Shown: positions 9,001 through 15,599 of the stretch, in pieces
Layout of the letters: each line of letters starts with the position of its first letter
How positions within the stretch are numbered: the first letter of the stretch is position 1
Assembly (NCBI GenBank): GCA_023136725.1
Contig: JAGLQR010000004.1
Location: 1-19,354, forward strand
Source: Candidatus Aminicenantota bacterium
GTDB taxonomy: Bacteria > Acidobacteriota > Aminicenantia > UBA2199
Direction of reading: 5' to 3'
DNA: 19,354 bases
Program-made: the position numbers and the translations under genes
The notes under the pieces: generated by a model
What the model saw: only the letters and a program-made list of their open reading frames with translations
Told to the model about the DNA's origin: nothing
Databases searched by the model: none

Positions 9001-9450
9001 AAAAAACATCAAAATCAAGCAATGTTACAGACAATTTTTCACTTACATAATGGAACTCTCCATCTTTCAGATTGATCTTATTTATTGTAAATTTAGTATT
9101 AGTACTGACTCCGGACCCGGATAACAAAGATAAGTTCTCATTAATCTCTATTAGGGGATTCTCAATTGTAAGATTTATCTTCCTTTCGCCGGAAAGAAGT
9201 GAAGATATAGGTATATCCGCATTAACCTTACTAAAAGATACCAGATTATTTGAACTGAGGACAAGACCTTTGATATCTTTTATTCCTACGGAAGGAGGGA
9301 AAAAAGAGATCGTAACATTGTTGAAATTAACACTGTCAGGGAATTGCTTGTTTATTTTGTCTACTATATAGCCTTTGAGAAAAAAATAGGCTAGAGTAAT
9401 CAGGAAAAGTACAAAAAAAAACCGATTATAGCTTTCTTTCTTTTCTTCAC
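6026..9450 (-). CDS. tamB: TamB-like protein (DUF490/AsmA-like envelope bridge); frame change near its start
   Basis: The frame open from 9463 to the stop at 6026 encodes more than 1,140 residues. The last 300 or so form the TamB C-terminal domain, with ITPTISVIGKRNEEGRLSMD near the end and a GxxDVDLHLTGNSDFP-like repeat before it. The middle is rich in short beta repeats, as expected for the hydrophobic-groove proteins that span the periplasm and carry lipid or assist the TAM complex. The frame as read has no ATG, GTG or TTG before TTG 9125-9127, which would remove the N-terminal membrane anchor (LFLITLAYFFLKG, about 9365-9408). GTG 9448-9450, 6 nt after the transaldolase stop, would give the basic start MKKRKKAIIGFFFVLFL if one T were added to the run of nine T at 9413-9421. 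As written, that GTG frame stops after 16 codons. I annotate from the GTG on that basis. Confidence 0.87.
9413..9421 (-). other. Nine-base A/T homopolymer at the apparent frame change in the TamB-like gene
   Basis: Nine consecutive A on the + strand (T on the coding strand). Upstream, the GTG 9450 frame encodes a basic leader. Downstream, the TamB frame is one base out of phase. A run of ten T would join them exactly. Sequencing error, phase variation and transcriptional slippage are all possible. Confidence 0.6.
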
Positions 9451-9456
9451 TCTTCT

Positions 9457-10101
9457 TTAATTTTTAACTTTTTCCCAATCCTTCAGAAACTTTTCCATTC
9501 CGGCATCTGTAAGAGGGTGATTTAAAAGTTTCGACAAAGTCGAGAATGGGATAGTTGCAATATCTGCACCAATCCGTGCTGATTCGAGGAAATGAAGAGG
9601 ATGTCTCACTGATGCGACAATTATTTCTGTCGGGAAGCTGTAAACATCATAGATGTTTGCAATATCCTCCACCAGTTCCATTCCATCCCCGGAAATATCA
9701 TCAATACGGCCTACAAAAGGAGACACGAAAGATGCACCGGCCTTAGCAGCAAGAAGTGCCTGCGAAGAGGAAAATATGAGAGTAACATTTGTCCTGATCT
9801 TCATCTCCGAAAGTTTTTTTACAACCTTCAAACCTTCAAGATTAATAGGAACTTTAATAACTACATTTTCAGCAATCCCTGCATATTCTACAGCCTGATC
9901 CATCATTCCTTTAAAATCCATCGCTGTCAATTCAACAGAAACCGGACCGGGTATCAGGGTTGTGATCTCTTTTATAAGAGGAATAAATCCCAGGTTCTCT
10001 TTCGCAATTAATGAAGGATTGGTTGTAACACCATCAACCACACCGTATTCAACACTCTTTTTTAACTCATCAAGATTTGCCGTATCCATAAATATCTTCA
10101 A
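9457..10101 (-). CDS. tal: Small transaldolase / fructose-6-phosphate aldolase family (FSA/TalC/MipB)
   Basis: 214 residues, the usual length. The cytoplasmic enzyme moves a dihydroxyacetone unit between sugar phosphates in the pentose phosphate pathway. Visible are Asp6 in MKIFMDTANL, TTNPSL (26-31), the Schiff-base lysine Lys83 in VVIKVP, SPFVGRIDD (127-135) and HPLTDAGMEKF (195-205). Glu57 (SVELTA) and Phe129 (SPFVGRID) match the transaldolase members; E. coli FSA, which favours free dihydroxyacetone, has Gln and Tyr there, so transaldolase activity is more likely. The TTG start at 10099-10101 is chosen because AGGAGG lies 6 nt upstream. An ATG at 10131 adds ten non-conserved residues and has no such site. 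It is the first gene of the envelope operon, though its metabolic role does not obviously belong there. Confidence 0.93.
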   Translation of the reverse strand: MKIFMDTANLDELKKSVEYGVVDGVTTNPSLIAKENLGFIPLIKEITTLIPGPVSVELTAMDFKGMMDQAVEYAGIAENVVIKVPINLEGLKVVKKLSEMKIRTNVTLIFSSSQALLAAKAGASFVSPFVGRIDDISGDGMELVEDIANIYDVYSFPTEIIVASVRHPLHFLESARIGADIATIPFSTLSKLLNHPLTDAGMEKFLKDWEKVKN

Positions 10102-10107
10102 TCCTGG

Positions 10108-10113
10108 CCTCCT
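10108..10113 (-). promoter_or_regulatory. Perfect Shine-Dalgarno deciding the TTG start of the transaldolase
   Basis: AGGAGG on the minus strand, 6 nt before TTG 10099-10101. It lies downstream of the alternative ATG at 10131, so it argues for the TTG. Confidence 0.8.
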
Positions 10114-10152
10114 AAATAATGTATATCTCATCCAATGCTGAGAAACGGATTA

Positions 10153-10161
10153 ATTATAGCA
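10153..10161 (-). promoter_or_regulatory. Extended -10 promoter of the transaldolase-TamB-Omp85 operon
   Basis: The minus strand reads TGCTATAAT: a perfect -10 hexamer (10153-10158) with the TG of an extended -10 element. No good -35 is seen at the right distance, which is usual for extended -10 promoters. Transcription would begin near 10146, leaving a leader of about 45 nt before the TTG start. Confidence 0.6.
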
Positions 10162-10215
10162 GAACAGTTTGAATAAATAAAGAAACACGACCTGAAATGA
10201 TGAGGCAGATAAAAC

Positions 10216-10221
10216 TATATT
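10216..10221 (+). promoter_or_regulatory. Possible -10 element for the ferritin-like/VIT gene
   Basis: TATATT with CTGAAA 18 nt upstream as a weak -35. This is the best + strand candidate I could find in the 188-bp divergent region between the transaldolase and VIT genes, but it is weak. Confidence 0.25.
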
Positions 10222-10262
10222 ACCCGATGTTTTAAATCTAATTGAATGGTGGTAAAATTAAA

Positions 10263-10280
10263 TCCGGTTCTTGAACCGGA
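10263..10280 (+). promoter_or_regulatory. Palindrome/hairpin overlapping the Shine-Dalgarno of the VIT gene
   Basis: TCCGGTTC-TT-GAACCGGA is an 18-bp inverted repeat with perfect 8-base arms. As RNA it gives a 7-bp stem with a CUUG tetraloop. The 3' arm contains GGA of the GGAG ribosome-binding site (10278-10281), 8 nt before ATG 10290. It could be a translational switch hiding the Shine-Dalgarno, or a DNA operator for a dimeric repressor. Confidence 0.5.
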
Positions 10281-10289
10281 GAACTCAAA

Positions 10290-11153
10290 ATGGATATTGA
10301 AATAAAAAAAATCATATTAACTTTTCAGAAATACGAGATAACGGAACATATTATATACAGGAAATTAGCTGAAAAAACCAGCGGGGAGAACAAAAAGGTT
10401 CTACTAAGGATATCTGATGATGAACTTGGACATTATGAAATCCTTAAAAAATATTCGGGGATAGATATACAGCCTGACAAATGGATGATATTCAGATATC
10501 TGATGTATTCGAAAATTCTGGGAAAAACTTTTGCAATCAAACTTATGGAGCGGGGAGAGGAGAAAGCAAAAAAAAACTATGAGGTACTTCTCGATAAAAT
10601 TCCTGAAACGCGTTCTATAATATACGATGAAGAGGAACATGAAAAAACCCTCATACAATCCTTTGATGAAGAGATTGTAAGACATATCGGTTCTATGGTA
10701 TTAGGGCTGAATGATGCACTTGTAGAACTCACAGGAGCACTTGTCGGATTTACTTTTGCTCTCAAAAATGTCACACAAGTGGGGGTTGCAGGACTTATTA
10801 CAGGGATCGCTGCAGCATTATCAATGGCCAGTTCAGAATACCTTTCAACAAAAGCCGAAGAAGGATTGAATCCACTCAGATCTGCTTTTTATACAGGCAT
10901 CGCCTATCTTATTGTGGTCTTCTTTCTGGTCTCGCCATATTTTATCTTTGCCAACTATATTACCGCATTTATCTTCACTCTGGTCAGTGTTTTTATGATC
11001 ATTCTTATTTTTAACCTGTTCGTTTCTGTAGTCAAAGAAGTCAGTTTCAGAAGATCTTTTCTTGAGATGATAATAATATGTTCTACGGTTTCCCTTATCT
11101 CATTTTTTGTAGGAATTCTTCTGAGAAACACCTTAGGAATCAATACTAATTGA
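10290..11153 (+). CDS. Membrane iron/manganese transporter: ferritin-like domain fused to VIT1/CCC1 domain
   Basis: 287 residues. Residues 1-125 form a ferritin/rubrerythrin-like four-helix domain with Glu16, Glu19, Glu45-x2-His48 and Glu114-x2-His117 as probable di-iron ligands. Residues about 128-287 form the VIT1/CCC1 transporter domain, with GLNDALVELTGALVGFTFAL (139-158), SMASSEYLSTKAEEG (178-192) and further membrane helices to the C-terminus. The same architecture is known from MbfA-type proteins, which export iron from the cytoplasm with the ferritin-like domain as a cytoplasmic metal sensor or feeder. GGAG lies 8 nt before the ATG. An exported protein gene follows after 6 nt. A run of nine A (10568-10576) lies inside the coding sequence, in a Lys-Lys-Asn stretch. 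The direction and metal are inferred from the family. Confidence 0.88.
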   Translation: MDIEIKKIILTFQKYEITEHIIYRKLAEKTSGENKKVLLRISDDELGHYEILKKYSGIDIQPDKWMIFRYLMYSKILGKTFAIKLMERGEEKAKKNYEVLLDKIPETRSIIYDEEEHEKTLIQSFDEEIVRHIGSMVLGLNDALVELTGALVGFTFALKNVTQVGVAGLITGIAAALSMASSEYLSTKAEEGLNPLRSAFYTGIAYLIVVFFLVSPYFIFANYITAFIFTLVSVFMIILIFNLFVSVVKEVSFRRSFLEMIIICSTVSLISFFVGILLRNTLGINTN

Positions 11154-11159
11154 TTTACA

Positions 11160-12116
11160 ATGAAAATTTTGTTTATTATTCTTATCACCTTGATAATATT
11201 TTCAAGTCCTGTAACCTTAGCGGGAGATACATATGAGTTCTCATACAAGATAACCGGAGATGCAAAAGGGAGAATACTAATAATATTTCCCTATAGAGTT
11301 TTTTATACTGCTGATGCCTCACTTCTGTTTTCTGCTACACCTGATGACAAGGGGAATACTCTTTTCAAACTCACCGGAGTTGAGAAAACCGGATTTATGA
11401 TGAGAACACTTGGATTCTCCGGCAGATCACTTGCAGTTTTAACAGCAGATAATAACAAAACCAGAGGCAAATCAAAATCCACCATGCTTAAAAATGGCTT
11501 CCCGCAAAGAGCCCCGGAATATTCAAAATTTATCAGGAAATACTATTGGAACAATTTCATATTTAAAAGAACGATAGGAACCATAACATTTCTCCGGGAT
11601 GGAAATGGAATTAGCCGAAATCTTATGTATAAGCTCTGGTTGAAACGTTCATCCGGGGAAAAACCTGTCAAGATTAATTTCGGTATTTATCGGATAATGG
11701 GTGAAGCAATTAAAGCTTTTAATCACTCTTTTCTTCCTGAAAATACAGATATCTCAATGTTAGAAGTAAATCCGCAAAGGAAGTGGACAAGTGAAGATAT
11801 TGATTTTTCAAATATACTGGCACAATCCGCTTTATATTCAGCCGGTATCTTCAGAAAAATTAAACCTTTAAAACAGGAGAAACCTTTCAGAGTAAATTAT
11901 TCTTCATCCCTTTTTGATAATTCCTATCTCATTATTAAAGGGAGCGCCAAACCCTATGTATCGGTTTTTAAATCATTCAAAATAATAAATTTTTCAAGAG
12001 AGGTAAAGATCAGGCTAAAGGATCATCTCCTTATCTATGACAGTATAATTATTGATGTTTATGACAAAACAGGGAAAGGGGGCAGATTAAAAACAAACCT
12101 TATCCTTAAAAAATAA
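11160..12116 (+). CDS. Exported protein of unknown function, possibly DUF3108-like
   Basis: 318 residues. A clear signal peptide (1-21, ending SPVTLA, cleavage before Gly22) predicts a periplasmic or outer-membrane-associated protein. The mature part starts with alternating hydrophobic residues (DTYEFSYKITG, then ILIIFPYRVFYTADASLLFSA), suggesting an extended beta sheet. That pattern faintly resembles the DUF3108 family, but I would not claim membership. It has no cysteines or catalytic motif I recognise. It starts 6 nt after the VIT gene with no clear Shine-Dalgarno, so the two are probably co-transcribed and coupled. Its stop lies 6 nt from the stop of the convergent fusion gene. Confidence 0.78.
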   Translation: MKILFIILITLIIFSSPVTLAGDTYEFSYKITGDAKGRILIIFPYRVFYTADASLLFSATPDDKGNTLFKLTGVEKTGFMMRTLGFSGRSLAVLTADNNKTRGKSKSTMLKNGFPQRAPEYSKFIRKYYWNNFIFKRTIGTITFLRDGNGISRNLMYKLWLKRSSGEKPVKINFGIYRIMGEAIKAFNHSFLPENTDISMLEVNPQRKWTSEDIDFSNILAQSALYSAGIFRKIKPLKQEKPFRVNYSSSLFDNSYLIIKGSAKPYVSVFKSFKIINFSREVKIRLKDHLLIYDSIIIDVYDKTGKGGRLKTNLILKK

Positions 12117-12122
12117 TACGGG

Positions 12123-13979
12123 TCAGAAAGAAAATCCGACAAGAAACCTTATCCGTGACAGATTCATGGTAAAGTCACTAACATCACTAACATCATTTCC
12201 CGAAGGTGATGCATTGTGAAGATCCCACCACCCGAATCCTCCATTGCCATATGGATCCAGGTCATATAGATAGATACTTCCTGATTCAGTAGTAGAATAA
12301 CCCCCACCCCATGAATCTGAAACTGTCGTTGTCTTATCACCGGAGAAAGAACTAATCGTATGTAGAGCATATTCAAGTTTGATGAAAATCCCGAATTTAT
12401 CCTTGAATTTGATCATATACTTTGCACCGATATTTATTCCTATCCCCGTTCCACTGGCTTTTATTTCCTCAACACTTTCCATGCTGCCTGAATTGTCACT
12501 TATGTTCATAGTATTCGTATGATTGAAGCTTGTCAGGTTTAACCCAAGGATTGCATATATCCCAAAGGAAGAGAATCTTTTTTCTATTCCGACAAAAGGC
12601 ATAATGTTGGTAATTGAATTTGTCAGAGAAAAATCCAGAGTTTCTTTTGTCCCTGGCCAGGAAACAGAATATATCTTCGAAGATGAATTACTTATTGTTG
12701 AATACTCTCCTCCGAACTTCAGATACAACCCGTCAGACAATTTATAATTTACCATTAGATTTAGAGGAATTCCTGTCAAGTTCTCTTTAAACTCACCGGT
12801 CGAACTATGTGTGAGCCCGAAAATATCAGCATACCGCGAAACCGATGTATTAATACCGGAGTTTTTTATCATCAGAGTCTCAGGCTTCATAAATGATATT
12901 CCAGCCGATATAACATACTCCATCTTTTTGCCAAGTGAGAAATTCTCTTTTCTGACCCTGGGTTTTTTCTTAACCGGGCGATCCCTCACAATTGTATCCG
13001 CGGAAATCTCCTTGTGCTTACTTATAAGAAATTCATGTACATCGGTATCGACAATCGGTGAAACAAGCATTTCACCATCTTTCAAGCCTGAAGTAACAAG
13101 GAATCCGGCTTCTTTGAATTTCTCTATTTTAATATTCCTTTTAACAGCTTTTTTTCCATCCGAAATATAGACAAACGGCCTGTTGTAAACATCAATATTG
13201 AAATCTCTTTTTTTTATAAGAATTACATTTTTAGACTTTTTTTTTACTGAAAAAACAGCTCTCATTCCCGATCTGATCTTCAGATCGCTATTGCTGACAA
13301 AAATCGTCATATCATTACCATCATTTCCAACTCTTCCGGTCTTTTTAAAATTTCCACCGGGGAATTCTACATCCAGCCTCATTCCTTTGAAGAAGTAAGC
13401 TTCATTATCAGAAGAAATTTTAATCTTCATCACATAATCATCAACTATTACTGCAAGTTCTGAACCAATGCTTACCTTGTCCCCTTTTGATTTGATCCGG
13501 AGAACTTTTCCTTCTCCACCTGTCTTGACTACAGGGTTTTTAAGAAATTCACGATTTATTTCTAAATCAGCTTTATGATCTTTTATATTTTTTTTAGCAT
13601 TATCCTCTGCACTCTTCTCACGAACCTTCCAGTTCTGCCTCTGCTTGAGAATTTTCTCCCATTTCTTTATATCATTGAGATTTTGTTTAATCACCTTATT
13701 TATCTGTTCTTTATTAAAAGTAATTATCTTCTCCCCTTTTGTTACCCACTCGCCATCTATGACATGAACCCGGGCAATAACACCTGCATTCGGAGATTTA
13801 ATTACAAATTCCCTGTTTACCACCACTTTTCCGGAAAGATTAAAAATAGTGGTAATATCTGTACTTTTTACCTTTATAGTTTTGACCCCGAATGATTTCA
13901 TATTTGAAGCATCTTCTCCATTTAAAGGCAGAAGTGTAAATATTACTATCAGTAATACAATAAATACATTTTTCTTCAT
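12123..13979 (-). CDS. HlyD-type periplasmic adaptor fused to a C-terminal outer-membrane beta-barrel
   Basis: 618 residues in one uninterrupted frame. A signal peptide occupies 1-21. Residues 40-88 form the first half of a biotinyl-lipoyl-like domain (SPNAGVIARVHVIDGEWVTKG). Residues 89-148 form a short charged coiled-coil hairpin. Residues 149-180 are the second lipoyl half (GGEGKVLRIKSKGDKVSIG). A beta-barrel-like domain (181-247) and a membrane-proximal part (248-318, ending near GLKDGEMLVSP) complete a periplasmic adaptor as in RND and MacA-type pumps. A basic linker follows (334-346). Residues 350-618 then show about eight amphipathic beta strands with polar loops and end in RFLVGFSF, the aromatic C-terminus of an outer-membrane barrel. 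I know of no family with this order. No pump gene is in the window. GAGAGGA precedes the ATG; the gene starts 15 nt after the GMC stop. The domain calls come from pattern reading. Confidence 0.85.
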   Translation of the reverse strand: MKKNVFIVLLIVIFTLLPLNGEDASNMKSFGVKTIKVKSTDITTIFNLSGKVVVNREFVIKSPNAGVIARVHVIDGEWVTKGEKIITFNKEQINKVIKQNLNDIKKWEKILKQRQNWKVREKSAEDNAKKNIKDHKADLEINREFLKNPVVKTGGEGKVLRIKSKGDKVSIGSELAVIVDDYVMKIKISSDNEAYFFKGMRLDVEFPGGNFKKTGRVGNDGNDMTIFVSNSDLKIRSGMRAVFSVKKKSKNVILIKKRDFNIDVYNRPFVYISDGKKAVKRNIKIEKFKEAGFLVTSGLKDGEMLVSPIVDTDVHEFLISKHKEISADTIVRDRPVKKKPRVRKENFSLGKKMEYVISAGISFMKPETLMIKNSGINTSVSRYADIFGLTHSSTGEFKENLTGIPLNLMVNYKLSDGLYLKFGGEYSTISNSSSKIYSVSWPGTKETLDFSLTNSITNIMPFVGIEKRFSSFGIYAILGLNLTSFNHTNTMNISDNSGSMESVEEIKASGTGIGINIGAKYMIKFKDKFGIFIKLEYALHTISSFSGDKTTTVSDSWGGGYSTTESGSIYLYDLDPYGNGGFGWWDLHNASPSGNDVSDVSDFTMNLSRIRFLVGFSF

Positions 13980-13994
13980 CTTTTTCCTCTCTAA

Positions 13995-15599
13995 TTAAAA
14001 CTCCGCATCAGCAATTCTTACTGCATTTGCCATTAACGTAAATGTTAGATTTTTTGACGGAAGGAATGGAAATGTTGATCCGTCAACTATATACAGATTA
14101 CTAAAATCATTACTTTTGCAATTCGGTGAAACAGTAAGTGGATTCCCACTCCCTGACATAGGTATTGTCCCTGAATAATGAACACTTGCCCCCATCGGCC
14201 GCAATTGAACCTGGAACATCGGTATGACGGCCCCTAACTTCCCAAAAAATTTCCCCATTTTCTTCAAAGAAAATTTTATTGTTTTATCTTCACCTTCCGG
14301 CGGTTTATAATTTATCACAAGTTTCGATCCACCTTCATTATTTTGAGATAGTGTAAGATAATTATCATCTCTGCGAGTGTCGCAAAGATTTATATTAACT
14401 ACTCCAAAAGAAGAGTGTAAATGCCTGCCAAGAAATATTCCTGTCTTAAAATCGAGCGGCATCGACTGGAAAGGAGGCTGCATCATCCCGGTCTTAAGTG
14501 TAGTTATCTGGCCATGGATATAGCTTTTGGGATCATCAGTATCAATGCCGACAGCTAGTTGGTGATACTGATAACTATCCGGATTAAATTGTTTCCCGAT
14601 CATTTTCAGGTTGATGAAAGGAGCAAGTATCTGCCTGTTATCCATGAGTCCTGCCAATTTAATGATCTTTCCCTCTTTTCTCAGGAATGAATCAAGAAAT
14701 ATTCTGGAGGATCCGATCGTACCTGCAGCGAGTGCCAGAGTTTCAACTTTAAACACTTTTTCTGTCTTCTTTGCAACATCAAATCCGATGACTGCAGTTA
14801 TTCTGTTATTATTGTCATAATCAAAATGTTTAATGAGTATTCCGGAAATATATTTAAAATTCTTATAATTGAGACATTCATTAAGTGTAATGGTAGGAAC
14901 ATAAAGAGAATCAGACGGACATCCCCATTGACACCTTCCTGAATAATCACATTTTTTTCTGGAACCCTGATCCTTACTTAAAGTCGCGATCCTGGACCTG
15001 CCAAGATACATTCCGAGATTTTTGTTTAGTTTATCCTTCTTTTTTTCATAAATGTTAAACAACGACTGAGAATGCTCATCCAGGTCAAGTGGAGGCAGAA
15101 GGTTCTTATGATAAGGGAAGAACCTTGAAAGGTCATCATCGACACCAATAAGCCCTATCCTTTCAGATATCTCATTATAGAAAGGTTCAATTTCCGAATA
15201 GCCGAAAGGAAAATCTTCCAGATCAGTATCATTAAAAGCATATGAACCGCCGGTCCAGGCTTCGGCAAGTCCTCCTCTTGCAAAAGAGAGATGAGGCTCA
15301 AATCCGTGAAGTTCAACATCATAGCCTTCAGGATTTTTAAATATATATTGCTTGTGGGGAGGGAATTCGTAAACACTTGCGGAATCTGTTCCCACTACTG
15401 CTTCAAAATTCTCACCCAGAAAATATTTCACCGGATCTTCCAGATTTTCTTTTAATTCATTAAAACTGTCATTCGGATTTACAGGAGTTTCTCCGGAGAA
15501 ACCAACATCTATCATTTCCACTAAATGACCCTTTTTCAGTAAGGAAAGTGCAAAATGAACTCCACTGGGGCCGGAACCAATAACAGTAATCTTACTCAC
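13995..15599 (-). CDS. GMC-family FAD-dependent oxidoreductase
   Basis: 534 residues from GTG 15597-15599. GMC flavoenzymes oxidise alcohol groups of sugars, sterols or other alcohols. Seen are the FAD-binding GSGPSG (8-13), an ARGGLAEAWTGGS segment (107-119) for the second FAD-contact region, His474 in HYSGT as the probable catalytic base, and DGSTFPFLPSKNLTFTLMANAVRIAD (506-531), the GMC C-terminal signature. Three cysteines sit in KKCDYSGRCQWGCP (Cys217, Cys223, Cys227), as in a GMC subset related to bacterial sugar dehydrogenases. The GTG start overlaps the SDR stop (GTGAGTAA) and follows AGGGGGAAGGA; a longer frame to 15701 has no support. There is no signal peptide, so it is probably cytoplasmic. 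The substrate is unknown, perhaps the product of the upstream SDR. Confidence 0.9.
   Translation of the reverse strand: MSKITVIGSGPSGVHFALSLLKKGHLVEMIDVGFSGETPVNPNDSFNELKENLEDPVKYFLGENFEAVVGTDSASVYEFPPHKQYIFKNPEGYDVELHGFEPHLSFARGGLAEAWTGGSYAFNDTDLEDFPFGYSEIEPFYNEISERIGLIGVDDDLSRFFPYHKNLLPPLDLDEHSQSLFNIYEKKKDKLNKNLGMYLGRSRIATLSKDQGSRKKCDYSGRCQWGCPSDSLYVPTITLNECLNYKNFKYISGILIKHFDYDNNNRITAVIGFDVAKKTEKVFKVETLALAAGTIGSSRIFLDSFLRKEGKIIKLAGLMDNRQILAPFINLKMIGKQFNPDSYQYHQLAVGIDTDDPKSYIHGQITTLKTGMMQPPFQSMPLDFKTGIFLGRHLHSSFGVVNINLCDTRRDDNYLTLSQNNEGGSKLVINYKPPEGEDKTIKFSLKKMGKFFGKLGAVIPMFQVQLRPMGASVHYSGTIPMSGSGNPLTVSPNCKSNDFSNLYIVDGSTFPFLPSKNLTFTLMANAVRIADAEF

Noticed and set aside
10568..10576. Run of nine A inside the VIT gene as another slippage or phase-variation site
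   Set aside because: The frame is intact on both sides (Ala-Lys-Lys-Asn), and several 8-9 base A/T runs occur in lysine codons of other intact genes here, so nothing points to regulation.
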